A stretch of 64,000 nucleotides of DNA from Ga0077555 sp963761475 (GTDB lineage Bacteria; Pseudomonadota; Alphaproteobacteria; Rhizobiales; Hyphomicrobiaceae), in contig CAVXGT010000033.1 of assembly GCA_963761475.1 (NCBI GenBank), forward strand, positions 33,004-97,003. The letters run 5' to 3'. Below are positions 42,450 through 54,164 of the stretch, in pieces. The position numbers and the translations under genes were made by a program. The notes under the pieces were generated by a model. That model saw only the letters and a program-made list of their open reading frames with translations, made no database searches and was not told the origin of the DNA. Each line of letters opens with the position of its first letter. Position 1 is the first letter of the stretch.

Positions 42450-43778
42450 TCAGGTGGGCTGCACCTTGGCGCCGATGTCGGCCATCAGGCCGGTGAATGC
42501 CGGGAAGCTGGTGGCGACATAGGTTATGTCGTCGACCGCCACCGGCCGGTCGGTGGCCAGTCCCAGAATGAGGAAAGCCATGGCAATGCGGTGGTCCATG
42601 TGGGTGACGACACGGCCGCCGCCCCTCGGGGTCGTGCACCTGCCACGATCAACGTATCGCCTTCGACCCGGGCAGAGATGCCATTGGCGAGGAGGCCTGC
42701 GGCGGTCGCAGCCAGCCGGTCGCTTTCCTTCACCTTCAACTCGGCCAGGCCCTGCATGCGCGTTTCGCCGTCGGCATAGGCCGCGACGGCTGCCAGCACC
42801 GGGTATTCGTCGATCATGGAGGGCGCGCGCCCGGCCGGCACGACGACGCCCTTGAGGCGACGATGACGGATGCGGATATCGGCGATCGGCTCGCCGTTCT
42901 CCTCGCGCGGGTCGAGCATGGCGACGTCGGCGCCCATCTCGGACAACGTCGTGTAGAAGCCGGTCCGTGTCGGATTGACCAATACGCCGCGCACGGTCAC
43001 CTCGGAGCCCGGCACGATCGCGGCAGCCGCCGCCAGAAAAGCCGCAGAGGAAGGGTCGCCGGGCACGGCCACCGGACGGCCCTGCAACTCGGCATCTCCG
43101 GCAACGGTGATGGCGGGCCTGCCGCCGGACACGGTCGTCGTCACCTCGGCACCAAAGTAGCGCAGCATGCGCTCGGTGTGGTCGCGGGTCGGCTCGCGCT
43201 CGATGACGGTGGTGGCGCCTGAGGCGGCGAGGCCTGCGAGCAGCACGGCGGATTTTACCTGGGCCGATGGCACGGGGGTTTCGTAGGTGATCGGCACCAG
43301 GCTCGAGGTGCCGCGGATGGTCAGCGGCAGAGTCTCGCGGTCCTCGGCGATATCGAGGCCCATCTGGCGGAGGGGCGTGAGGACACGGCGCATGGGGCGG
43401 CGGGAGAGGGAGGCGTCGCCCACCATGCGCACTTCGATGTCGTGGCCGGCGATGACGCCCATCATGAGCCTGCAGCCGGTTCCGGAGTTGCCGAAATCGA
43501 GGGGGGCCTCAGGTTGGATCAAGGCCACCGACACCGCGACCGCGGACCTCCCAGGCCTCACCATCCCGGCTCACGGGGCAGCCGAGGGCGGCCACGGCCT
43601 TGGCGGTGTTGAGCACGTCCTCGGCCTCGAGCAGGCCGGTAATGCGGGTGACGCCGGTTGCCAGCGCACCTAGCAGCAAGGCGCGATGCGAGATCGACTT
43701 GTCGCCGGGGACGCGGACGGTTCCGGACAAGGGGCCGGCCTTGAGCATGGCCAGGGGTTGCATTGGGCTGTCGTGCAC
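42450..43778 (-). pseudogene. aroA: EPSP synthase, AroA (two frameshifts)
   Basis: 3-phosphoshikimate 1-carboxyvinyltransferase of the shikimate pathway, about 441 residues once repaired. The N-terminal part (MHDSPMQPLAMLKAG; VRVPGDKSISHRALLLGALA) stops soon after VRGRGVGGL; GLIQPEAPLDFGNSGTGCR continues one frame over, consistent with an extra T near 43518. The main part reads normally through SMIDEYPVLAAVAAYADG and KVKESDRLAATAAGLLANG, then loses frame near 42630, where GGRVVTHMDHRIAMAFLILG continues in another frame to TGA at 42450. All catalytic regions are present across frames. It is divergent from an FYDLN gene, a conserved alphaproteobacterial arrangement. Confidence 0.9.
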
Positions 43779-44234
43779 GGGGCCTCTCAGGCGCGTTCAG
43801 CGCTTGCTCGATAAGGGAAGCGGCAGGTTCGGCCCATAGAGACGAGGGGGGCGGGTGCTGTCAATGTGGCGGCTCGGGTGGCGAGGCGGGCTCGGCGGCT
43901 TTGGCAATGTCGGCATCGTGAGGGGCTTTGGGCAGGCGGGGGCGGGGCGGTGCCGCCAGCCCTTCTGGTCAGGACCAGCCTGCAGCGGCAATGCGGGGGG
44001 TGTGCCGGGCAGGGCTGCAACTCCCCTTTTGACAGGTGGCGGCGAGCGTGCAATAGCACCGCACTTTTCCCGTTCCAGAGGCGGTCGAAAACCTGAATGG
44101 TGTCGGCAATCCCTTGTCGCTCATTGCTGCGTTTTGCATCGGTCTGGAGCTGGTCAACCGGTGGCTTGCCATAGTGCTGGGTGCCGGCCGTTAAGTTGCG
44201 AGCAATGGGTTCTATCACCGCCAACGAGGTAGCC
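43779..44234. other. Intergenic region, ~455 bases, between divergent aroA and the FYDLN gene
   Basis: Should hold the promoters of both genes. Very G-rich near aroA (GACGAGGGGGGCGGGTGC). Frames are present but show no family sequence. No RNA gene recognised. Confidence 0.5.
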
Positions 44235-44615
44235 ATGGCAGACAAAGCCTTGCGCGGCACCAAGCGCACCTGTCAGAGCGGGTCGTGCGGCGAGCGCTTC
44301 TACGATCTCAATCGCGATCCGATCACATGCCCGATCTGCGGGCATGCCTACGTCATCGCTCATGGTCCGGCCGAGCCGGTGCGTGAGGAAGTGCGGCGGC
44401 CGGTGCGCAAGCCCGAGCCTGCGGTCGCTGGTGCTGGTGCGGCAGACGTGGCGGAGGCAGACGGCGACGACGTCCTCGCAGATGTCGATGTCGATGTGGA
44501 CGACGATGATGCCGCCGCCGACGGCGACGAGACTTTCCTCGAGGACGAGGAGGACGAAGGCGGCGATGTCACCGGCATCGTTGGTGGGCCCGGCGGGGAC
44601 GACGACGAGAGCTGA
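44235..44615 (+). CDS. FYDLN-type acidic zinc-ribbon protein (TIGR02300 family), copy 2
   Basis: Protein of 126 residues with the exact family signature FYDLNRDPITCPICG and a four-cysteine ribbon that begins CQSGSCGERFYDL. The C-terminal half is an acidic low-complexity tail dominated by Asp, Glu, Ala and Val. The start MADKALRGTKRTC has GAGGT a few bases upstream; an in-frame ATG 27 bases earlier is possible. Function unknown. The neighbourhood (aroA divergent, tRNA-Ala after it) is the common one for this family, so this is probably the ancestral copy and the one at 21.6 kb the divergent copy. Confidence 0.9.
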   Translation: MADKALRGTKRTCQSGSCGERFYDLNRDPITCPICGHAYVIAHGPAEPVREEVRRPVRKPEPAVAGAGAADVAEADGDDVLADVDVDVDDDDAAADGDETFLEDEEDEGGDVTGIVGGPGGDDDES

Positions 44616-44783
44616 GCGGTCGGTCCGGCGGCAGCCGTGGCGCCTTGCGCCATCGCCCGCCCGGGAGACAGCGGCGCCGCCGACTGCAGAAACGCAAAAA
44701 TGAGGTCTTGCGCTCGGGCGCGACGCGGACTAGTTAAGCGGCGCGCAGGTTGGATCCTGACCTGCCGCATCCCAAGACGATCA

Positions 44784-44859
44784 GGGGCCGTAGCTCAGCT
44801 GGGAGAGCGCGTGAATGGCATTCACGAGGTCAGGGGTTCGATCCCCCTCGGCTCCACCA
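44784..44859 (+). tRNA. tRNA-Ala (anticodon GGC)
   Basis: Acceptor arms GGGGCCG and CGGCTCC pair with the G3-U70 wobble that marks alanine tRNAs. The D-arm is TAGCTCAGCTGGGAGAGC. The anticodon stem CGTGA/TCACG encloses ATGGCAT, giving anticodon GGC. The T-arm is AGGGGTTCGATCCCCCT and CCA is encoded. Length is 76 bases. Confidence 0.98.
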
Positions 44860-45099
44860 ATTCTTCCCCCTGAAGTTCCCATGGCGTGATCGTCGTGGAT
44901 TGGACCGGCATCGACGGTGCCGATCATGTGGGCGCGCGGGGCGCGTCTACAGCTTCAAATCCATCTTGTATCAGAACAGGCTTGGCGCACATGCTGGCGT
45001 GCTGGCGGTGCCTGCTCAGCGCATTGCGGCTTGCCCGCGGGCCGGTGATGGCCAACACTGCAAGCTCATATTCAGCCTTGCGGATCGGTGGAGAGCGCT

Positions 45100-46824
<1,725 letters not shown>

Positions 46825-46881
46825 CGGGGCTCGCAGCGCTAGGCATCGTACCGGGCGGCTATCCTGGCCGGCCGGTACGGC

Positions 46882-48538
46882 TCAGTCGAAATCCAGCTCC
46901 TTGAAGCCACCCTTCGTCACCTCGTCGGTCTTCTTGCGGTAGGCGCCACCGTTGCCGTTGTAGCCGAGGACACGCCGGACGAGGCGGCCTTCGACGTTGC
47001 GATTGACGCCAGTCTGCCAGGAAATCGACCTTCGAGGAGAGCAACGGCTCGGAGGCCTTGATCACGGTTTCGGTCCAGGCGGCGACCTCATCGGCCTTGG
47101 GCTCCACGCGCGTATGACCGTTCTCGGCCATGAAGCGCAGCAGGCCGGTCTGCCATTCGACGCAGTGTTCGATGGCGTGGGGGATGTTGCCGCGGGCGGT
47201 GTGCGGGCCGAGGATCATCAACAGATTGGGGAAGCCCTCCGCCAGCATGCCGAGGAACGTGCGTGGCTGGCCGTCGGTCCACACCTCTTTCAACGTGCGC
47301 CCATTGGGGCCGCGGATGTCGATGCGGTCGAAGGCACCGGTGACGCCGTCGAAGCCGGTGGCGTAGATGAGGATGTCGAACTCGTACTCCTGCTTGGCGG
47401 TCTTCACCCCCTTCGGCGTGATGCGCTCCAGCGGCTCCTCGTCCTTGATGTCGACGAGGAGGACGTTGTCGCGATTGTAGGCTTCGAAGTAACCGCTCTC
47501 GAGGGGGACGCGACGGGTGCCGAAACCGTGGTCCTTGGGGATGAGCTTGTCGGCGACCTTGGGATCCTTGACGCGCTGGCGGATCTTCTTGGCGATGAAG
47601 GCGCTCGCGGCGGCGTTGGCCTTTTCGTCGAGCAGCATGTCACGGAAGTTGCCCATCCAGATGCCGAAGCCCGGCTCGGCGTAGAGTTTCTCCCAGAAGG
47701 CTTCGCGCTCGGCCGGCGGCACGTCGAGTGTCTTGCGGGGATCGGCCATGTGGATGAACCAGCTCGAGGTCTTGCGGCAATGGGCGTAGATCTCGTCGTA
47801 GCGGGTCTTGATCTCCTCCATCTCGGCTTTGGAGATGCGCGCATTGTGGAGGGGGGCTGCCCAATTCGGCCGACGCTGGAAGACGGTGAGGTGGGCTGCC
47901 TCCTTGGCGATCTCGGGGATGGCCTGGATGGCGGTGGCGCCGGTGCCGATGATGCCGACGCGTTTGCCTTTGAAGTCGACGGGGGTGTGGGGCCAGCGGG
48001 CCGGGTGGTAGGTCGGTCCGGCAAAACTGTCGCGGCCTTCGATGACGGGGAGGGTCGGGGTCGAGAGGACGCCGATGCAGGTGAACAGGAATTGCGACGT
48101 GGCCGTCTGGCCGTCGGCGAGCGTCACCCGCCAGGTGGATGTCGGATCGTTCCAGACGGCGGAGGTCACCGTGCTCGAGAACTGCATGTCGCGGCGCAGG
48201 TCGAACTTGTCGGCGACGAAGTTGAGATATTCGAGCGTGTCCGGCTGGGGCGAAAAGTGCTCTTTCCAGTCCCACTCCTGCATCAATTCCTTGGAAAAGG
48301 AGTAGCCGTAGGTCCAGCTTTCTGAATCGAAGCGGGCGCCGGGGTAGCGGTTCCAATACCAGGTGCCGCCGACGTCGCTGCCGGCTTCGAAGACGCGCGT
48401 GGAGAGGCCCAGCTCGCGCAATCGGTACAACATGAACATGCCGGAAATGCCGGCGCCAATGACGATGGCATCGAAATCCCGTCGAGCGCCGTGGCGGGAG
48501 GCCGCGGATTTCGGGGCGGCCTTATAGGCATCATTCAT
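46882..48538 (-). CDS. Baeyer-Villiger monooxygenase (frameshift near C-terminus)
   Basis: Type I FAD/NADPH monooxygenase, 551 residues after repair. The first Rossmann motif is IVIGAGISGMF (Gly28-x-Gly-x-x-Gly33), the second VGIIGTGATAIQ. The Baeyer-Villiger fingerprint FAGPTYHPARWP (residues 172 to 183) matches FxGxxxHxxxW[PD]. It inserts oxygen beside a ketone, giving an ester or lactone. At about 47022 an extra T shifts the frame: after LLSSKVD the family-like end SWQTGVNRNVEGRLVRRVLG and GGFKELDFD continues one frame over to TGA at 46882. Without repair the protein ends in about 50 unrelated residues at 46859. Confidence 0.9.
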
Positions 48539-49014
48539 GATTGCAGTTCCCTGGCTCGGGGGCTGGCGTGGATGGCATCGCGCGCAGAGCCCGGCCGAAT
48601 TGATGACCGAGGGAGTTTGTCGCGTTGGACGCGCCAGTCAAGCCGGGCGGCATGTTTAGCAAGCGGGTGCGGATAGATTCGTGTGCTTACGGAACGAATC
48701 CCAGGTTGTGGTCTGCGTTCGTGGCCATGACGCAGTTGCCTCGCGTTCAAGGCCTTGCTCGGGTCCGGCGAAATTGATCGCAAAAATGCTCATGTTTTCA
48801 TTGATTTTTTACGACTGCATGCTGTCACCTCCGCGGTGTGCTGTGAATGCATCGGTTGGCCTATAAACTGCACAATTCGCAGAGCTCCGGTCTGCCAATT
48901 CGTTGACATCGGAGCCTGGACTCACACTATTTGCTACTTATGGTTGGGGCAGCGCGAGGGTGGCGGCCCACTTGGCGGCTTGTTTGTTGGCGAGCCAGTT
49001 TTTATGGGGGCATT
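48539..49014. other. Intergenic region, ~475 bases, before the outer-membrane protein gene
   Basis: Divergent promoter region. The stretch 48775 to 48950 is clearly AT-richer than the rest (ATGTTTTCATTGATTTTTTA) and likely carries the promoter of the gene at 49015. Small frames exist but show no family sequence. Confidence 0.5.
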
Positions 49015-50934
49015 ATGGTGTCGCAAATCGATAGGCCGATGCGCGCGGCGATCCGCGCCAGTGTCAGTTTCGTAGCTCTTGTTGTCGCCAGCACGTCTGC
49101 CTGGGCCCAATGCACCAGCACGGGAACAGCGACCAACGCCTTGCCGTTCGGCGTCGGCTCGACGGTCGCCTCCGTCGTCTCGACCATGAATGCGGTCACC
49201 TCCGGCTCACTGGCGCAGTCGACGGCGTTCGCATCCACGCCTTCCAATCCAACGGTGAACCAGCAGGGCGGCGGCGTGTGGGCGCGCGCGCTCGGCGGCA
49301 ACCTCAAGACGGAGGCCGATGTCCGCACCTCCGGCACCGGACAGTACGACATCAGCGGTCCAATTCTCAGTGGCCTCGTGATCGGCGGCCAAACCGTGCC
49401 GACGGGGTCCTTCTCCGGCACTACCAACTGCCACTCGACGCTCGACCAGGAGTTCGTCGGCATGCAGCTGGGAGCCGATATCGGCCGGTTCAACTTCGGC
49501 GGCGGCACCAACTTCCAGTGGGGCATTACGGCCGGCTATACGGACATAACCAGCAAGGACAAGACGCCGGGGCAAGGTTCGTTCAGCGCGGAGACGCAAG
49601 TGCCGTTTGCCGGCATCTATGCGGCGCTGAGCAGCGGGCCATGGAGCATCGACGCCCAGGTCCGCGGTGATTTCGTCAACAGCGATCTCACGGATGCGCG
49701 CGAAGGGCTGAAGGACCAGCCGATGACGGCGCGCAGCATCGCGTTCCTGTGGAACGTGAACTATCGCATCGACCTGCCGGACAGGTGGTTCGTCGAGCCG
49801 TCCATCGGCGGCGTGGCAAGCATCACGGAAGTCGATCAGGTCAACAGTCTCGGCGGGTTCTTCTCGGGCGACGTGACCGGCAGCGTGCCGGGTGCGCTCG
49901 TGGTCGACGACATCCACAGCGTGATCGGCCGGGCGAGCGTCAGGGTCGGAAAGACCATCGTCGGCTCGACCATGGCCTGGCAGCCATTCGCGACGGCAAG
50001 TGTCTTTCACGAGTTTGCCGGCGACATCAATGGCCGCATTGGCTCGATTCCGGGGATCGGAATCACGGATGCGACGACCACGGTGTCGCGTGTCGGAACG
50101 TTCGGTCACGTCGGTGCGGGCGTTGCGGGGCTGGTGCTCAATTCCGGCTGGCTCGGCTATGCGCGCGCGGACTATCGCTTCGGCGACAATCTCGAGAGCT
50201 TCACCGTCAATGCCGGCCTCAGATACCAATATGAGCCGAATGCGATGCCTGATGGCGGCAGCACCTATCGCGGCGGCACCTATAACTGGACCGGTCTTTA
50301 TGCGGGTGCCTTCTCGGGTGGCCTGTGGGGCGACCAGACCCAGTTCGAATTCACCGGCAGCATGCAGGAAACGCATCCGAAGCTGCAGGGCCACTTGAGC
50401 GGCGGGCAAGTCGGTTTCAACTATCAGGTCGACCGGGTGGTGCTGGGTATCGAAGCCGACTACGGCCTCTCGAATGCGCGCGGCGGCAAGCAGTGCCCGT
50501 CGGTTGCCTCGTTCTATACCTGCGTCGGCGAGATCAACTCCCTGGCGCTGTTCACGGGTCGGATCGGCATCGCGCATGAGCGCGCCCTCTACTACGTGAA
50601 GGGCGGTTTGGCGCTGGGCGAGGTGGTGTCGGGCTACGAGCAGAACGGTGGCGGCTTCATCTTCTCCAACCCGCCGACAGACAAGCGCACCAATGACCAA
50701 TCGGGCTGGGCGGCCGGCCTCGGCATCGAGTATGCGCTCACCAACAACTGGTCGGTGAAGGGCGAGTGGCTGCACTTCGATCTCGGCAGCGAGACCTTCA
50801 ACAACGATTGCTTCACGACCTTCGGCGGGCGCTGTGAGCGTAAGTCTGACACGCAGGGCGACATCGCCCGAGTGGGTGTCAACTATCACTTCGGGCATCG
50901 TGGGCGGGACTACAGCGGCGACGCGCTCAAGTAG
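49015..50934 (+). CDS. Outer-membrane protein with two tandem beta-barrel domains
   Basis: Surface protein of 639 residues with a signal peptide ending VVASTSAWA. Residues about 75 to 410 resemble an autotransporter-type barrel: GGGVWARALGGNLKTEAD, GAGVAGLVLNSGWLGYARAD, then SFTVNAGLRYQY. From about residue 425, YNWTGLYAGAFSGGLWGDQT begins a second, Omp25/opacity-like eight-strand barrel, with VLGIEADYGLSNARGG, YVKGGLALGEVV and LTNNWSVKGEWLHFDLGS, ending RVGVNYHFGHRG. GGGGG precedes the ATG. Normally each barrel is a separate protein, so this is a fusion. Role (porin or adhesin) unknown. Confidence 0.82.
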   Translation: MVSQIDRPMRAAIRASVSFVALVVASTSAWAQCTSTGTATNALPFGVGSTVASVVSTMNAVTSGSLAQSTAFASTPSNPTVNQQGGGVWARALGGNLKTEADVRTSGTGQYDISGPILSGLVIGGQTVPTGSFSGTTNCHSTLDQEFVGMQLGADIGRFNFGGGTNFQWGITAGYTDITSKDKTPGQGSFSAETQVPFAGIYAALSSGPWSIDAQVRGDFVNSDLTDAREGLKDQPMTARSIAFLWNVNYRIDLPDRWFVEPSIGGVASITEVDQVNSLGGFFSGDVTGSVPGALVVDDIHSVIGRASVRVGKTIVGSTMAWQPFATASVFHEFAGDINGRIGSIPGIGITDATTTVSRVGTFGHVGAGVAGLVLNSGWLGYARADYRFGDNLESFTVNAGLRYQYEPNAMPDGGSTYRGGTYNWTGLYAGAFSGGLWGDQTQFEFTGSMQETHPKLQGHLSGGQVGFNYQVDRVVLGIEADYGLSNARGGKQCPSVASFYTCVGEINSLALFTGRIGIAHERALYYVKGGLALGEVVSGYEQNGGGFIFSNPPTDKRTNDQSGWAAGLGIEYALTNNWSVKGEWLHFDLGSETFNNDCFTTFGGRCERKSDTQGDIARVGVNYHFGHRGRDYSGDALK

Positions 50935-51139
50935 GTCAAGGCGTGGCAACTACGGCCGCGAAATCAGCAGCTTGGCAATACGACGGCAGGCTCCGCACAG
51001 CGGCGCCTGCCGTTAACTTTTCAGGCGGCTCGGAGTGCCATTCAGGCGCGGCTCACGCGAAGTTTTGTGGCACGTTATCGCGGGATCGGGCACTTAAGCC
51101 TTATCATATGCAATCGCTGTCTTTGCGAAGGGGTTTTCC

Positions 51140-51613
51140 ATGTTTGATCGTCGTCGATTTCTGATGCTCGTGGCCGGCGCGCTTGTCGTGGCCGGGGGCG
51201 GGATGACAAGCCAGCCGGCGGCTGCCCAAAAAGCCAAGGTCTTTACCGGGATCGTCGAGGGCGTCGCGGTCGGCGGCTATGACCCGGTTGCCTATTTCAC
51301 CGAGAACAAGGCGGTCAAAGGCAATCCGGCAGTGGCGCTCGACCATGAGGGCGCCAAGTGGTTCTTCGCGTCAGAGGCCAACCGTGCTGCATTCCAGGCG
51401 GAGCCGGCGAAGTATGCGCCGCAGTATGGCGGCTATTGTGCGTGGGCGGTGTCACAGGGCTACACGGCGAAGGGCGATCCAAACGCCTGGACGGTTCACG
51501 ACGGCAAGCTCTATCTCAACTACAACGCCAGTGTCCGTAAGGATTGGTCGAAGGATATTCCGGGCAATGTCACCAAGGGCGACGCCAACTGGCCGAAGGT
51601 GACCGAGAAGTAG
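51140..51613 (+). CDS. Secreted YHS-domain protein
   Basis: Protein of 157 residues with a twin-arginine-like signal (DRRRFLMLVAGALVVAGGG, cleavage after AAAQ). The YHS domain follows: VAVGGYDPVAYFTENKAVKG, then AKWFFASEANRAAFQAEPAK and PQYGGYCAWAVSQGYTAKG. Such domains are small and often metal-related in periplasmic proteins. The start ATG has AAGG a few bases upstream. It stands alone between the outer-membrane protein and the dioxygenase gene. Confidence 0.87.
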   Translation: MFDRRRFLMLVAGALVVAGGGMTSQPAAAQKAKVFTGIVEGVAVGGYDPVAYFTENKAVKGNPAVALDHEGAKWFFASEANRAAFQAEPAKYAPQYGGYCAWAVSQGYTAKGDPNAWTVHDGKLYLNYNASVRKDWSKDIPGNVTKGDANWPKVTEK

Positions 51614-51796
51614 GCTAGACCCGAGCGCTGGCAGCGGCAGGCTTTGCATATGGACTTGACGTTGAGTTTGCTGCCTCGATCGATGCGACGGCTGGCAGGG
51701 GTGGCATCCGCGCCTGCGCCACTACGTTGACAGTAGGGTGGCCTCGGTGTGCAATTCCCCTTCGTAGCCCAGCCGCACGCGCGAGGGAGAAACGTC

Positions 51797-52882
51797 ATGC
51801 CGCAAGATGCGCCATCCGCCACCGTCACCGTCGCAACGTTGCCGCCTGCCGTCACCGGACCGTCGGTGTGGTACGGGCCGGACATGATGGCCCGGACAGA
51901 CTGGGTGCATGTCCTGTCGGCTGAAGATGTGGCGGAGGTCGAGGCAGCGATACGTCCGTTGGTGCAGCGCGAGGCGGATATCGCGGGGATCAAGAAGGCC
52001 GACTTTCCGCTGCCGAAGCTTGCAGGGCGCCTCGGCGCCATTACCGACGAGGTGCTCAATGGTCGCGGTTTTGCCCTGCTGCGTGGTTTGCCTGTGGAGC
52101 GCTGGTCGATGCGGGAGGCGGCGACCGCCTACTTCGGCATCGGCAGTCACATCGGCAGTGCCCGCTCGCAGAATGCCAAGGGCCATGTTCTCGGCCATGT
52201 GCGTGATCTCGGCCTCAACGCTGCCAAGGATCCGACGGCGCGGGTCTACCAGACGACGGAGCGGCAGACCTACCATACCGACAGCTGCGATATCGTGGCT
52301 CTGCTGTGCCTGAAGACGGCAAGGCAGGGCGGGGCGTCGTCGCTGGTCAGCTCGATGACCATCTACAATGAGATGGTGCGGCGGGCGCCGGAGCTGGCGG
52401 CGGAACTGTTCAAGCCGATTTATACCGACCGGCGCGGCGAGGTGCCGGCGGGCCAGAAGCCGTGGCACGAGATCCCCGTCTTCAACTGGTACGAGGGCAA
52501 GCTCTCCGAGCTCTACACGCGGCGCTATATCGAGAGCGCGCGGCGGCATGCGGGCGTGCCGCCACTGACCCCGACGCAGATCGCGGCGCTCGATCTGCAT
52601 GACAGCCTGGCTGAGGATCCAGCCATCAACATGAGCATGGAATTCCGGCCCGGAGACATCCAACTGGTGCACAACCACACCATGCTGCACGACCGCACGG
52701 CCTTCGAGGATTGGGATGAGCCGGAGCGCAAGCGGCATCTGCTGCGGCTCTGGCTGGCGGTACCGGGGGCGCGGCCCTTGCCGGCGATCTACGCCCAGCG
52801 GTTCGGCTCGGTGGAGATCGGCAACCGAGGTGGCATCGTGGTGCCGGGAGCAATGATGAATGCGCCGCTGGAGCCGGTTTGA
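51797..52882 (+). CDS. TauD/TfdA-family Fe(II)/2-oxoglutarate dioxygenase
   Basis: Non-haem iron dioxygenase, 361 residues. The iron-binding pair is His160 and Asp162 in YHTDSCD, the distal His is His299 in HNHTMLHDRTAFEDW, and the 2-oxoglutarate-binding Arg is in RKRHLLRLWL. The sequence fits the TauD/gamma-butyrobetaine-like group. GGGAG precedes the ATG at 51797. It is the first gene of a + strand run with an unrecognised protein, a thiolase-fold protein and its DUF35 partner, suggesting an oxidative catabolic pathway. Substrate unknown. Confidence 0.88.
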   Translation: MPQDAPSATVTVATLPPAVTGPSVWYGPDMMARTDWVHVLSAEDVAEVEAAIRPLVQREADIAGIKKADFPLPKLAGRLGAITDEVLNGRGFALLRGLPVERWSMREAATAYFGIGSHIGSARSQNAKGHVLGHVRDLGLNAAKDPTARVYQTTERQTYHTDSCDIVALLCLKTARQGGASSLVSSMTIYNEMVRRAPELAAELFKPIYTDRRGEVPAGQKPWHEIPVFNWYEGKLSELYTRRYIESARRHAGVPPLTPTQIAALDLHDSLAEDPAINMSMEFRPGDIQLVHNHTMLHDRTAFEDWDEPERKRHLLRLWLAVPGARPLPAIYAQRFGSVEIGNRGGIVVPGAMMNAPLEPV

Positions 52883-53003
52883 GGCTCCGTCCGTCCGGCG
52901 CGGGGCCGATGGCTCCGAGTGCGCCGGGCCGGGAGAAGGTGGCCTCGCAAGCGGCTAAGGTTTGCCTCCCCGCAACGCTTGGAACGAGAGAAGAGGTTCG
53001 CCG

Positions 53004-54029
53004 GTGTCGCTCAAGTCCCGCTCGCTGGAAGCTGCCGACCTGATGGCGGCGCAAGAACTCTATCACGCCAATGGCTGGACCGACGGCTTGCCGATCGTGC
53101 CGCCGACCGAGGTGGCGGTGGCGGCGTGCCTTTCGCATGCGGGGCTGCGGGGCGATCATGTTGTCGGAGTCGAGCCGGTGCGGGAGCAGCCGGTGACGGC
53201 GGAGAAGCTCGCGATCAATGCTGTCATGGCGGGTTGCCTGCCGCCGCACTTTCCGGTGGTGGTGGCGGCCTGGGCCGGCATGCTCGAGGAGGAGTTCCTG
53301 CTGCACGGCACGACGTCGTCGACCGGGGGATGTGCCATCCTCGTCATCATCAATGGCCCTATCACCAAGGCCATTGGCGCCTCGGGGAGCTTCAACGTGC
53401 TTGCCAATTCCGACCGGGCGACGGCCTCGATCGGTCGCGCCGTCCGGCTCGGGCTGATCAACATTCTCGACGTCAGGCCCGGGGGCATCGACCGGTCGAC
53501 GTTCGGGCATCCCGGCAAGTACTCGTTCTGCATTGCGGAGGACGAGGAGAATTCGAGCTGGACGCCACTCGCGCAGATGCGCGGCATTGCTGCGGGGAAG
53601 TCGGCGGTGACGGTGATGGCAGCGCAGGCGCCGCGCCAGATCATGAACGAGTGGACGACGGCGCCAGAAGAGATCCTCGAGACGTTTGCTGCGGAGATGC
53701 GCGCCAATCAACGGCACTATTCGATCTACGGCGGCAACTCCTGCATCCTGGTCCCTCCGCAATTGCGGGAGCATTTCCACACAGCAGGCTGGTCGAAGGC
53801 CGATATCGGGCGCTTCCTGTTCGAGCGGGCGCGCATCAAGCGGGCGGAGTGGGGTGAGGTCGGCAAGGGCGCCGTCGTGCGCGATCGCGGCGAGAGCGTC
53901 TATACGGCGTTGGCGAGTCCGGAGCATCTGCTGGTGGTTGCGGCGGGGGGGCCTGCCGGCGGCTTCGGCGTCGTCATTCCACCGTGGATGGGTCACAAGA
54001 CGGCGGCCGTCACCAAGGCAATCGGCTAA
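53004..54029 (+). CDS. Unrecognised conserved-type protein (NGWTDGLPIVPPT motif)
   Basis: Protein of about 341 residues from GTG at 53004 (VSLKSRSLEAADLM), with AGAGG about 9 bases upstream. A striking motif NGWTDGLPIVPPTE appears near residue 30, later GTTSSTGGCAILVIINGP (about 110) and GHPGKYSFCIAEDEENSSW (about 170), and the end is AAGGPAGGFGVVIPPWMGHK. No signal peptide or membrane segment. I recall a similar motif in proteins named UGSC-like or thioredoxin-like, but cannot confirm it. Its place directly before the thiolase/DUF35 pair suggests a shared pathway. Confidence 0.75.
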   Translation: MSLKSRSLEAADLMAAQELYHANGWTDGLPIVPPTEVAVAACLSHAGLRGDHVVGVEPVREQPVTAEKLAINAVMAGCLPPHFPVVVAAWAGMLEEEFLLHGTTSSTGGCAILVIINGPITKAIGASGSFNVLANSDRATASIGRAVRLGLINILDVRPGGIDRSTFGHPGKYSFCIAEDEENSSWTPLAQMRGIAAGKSAVTVMAAQAPRQIMNEWTTAPEEILETFAAEMRANQRHYSIYGGNSCILVPPQLREHFHTAGWSKADIGRFLFERARIKRAEWGEVGKGAVVRDRGESVYTALASPEHLLVVAAGGPAGGFGVVIPPWMGHKTAAVTKAIG

Positions 54030-54164
54030 GTCCCCATCCTTTGGGACTGCGAGGGGGCTCGGGCGCGGCAGCTTCGACCTCGAGGCTCATTCAGAGAATT
54101 TGCGTGCAATCGCGGGCGGCGGGCTCAACACTATATCAGTTCACACTGATGGGAGACGGGAGCG

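Noticed and set aside
41350..45000. A genomic island anchored at tRNA-Leu or tRNA-Ala
   Set aside because: No integrase, direct repeat of the tRNA end or composition change; the genes between are housekeeping.
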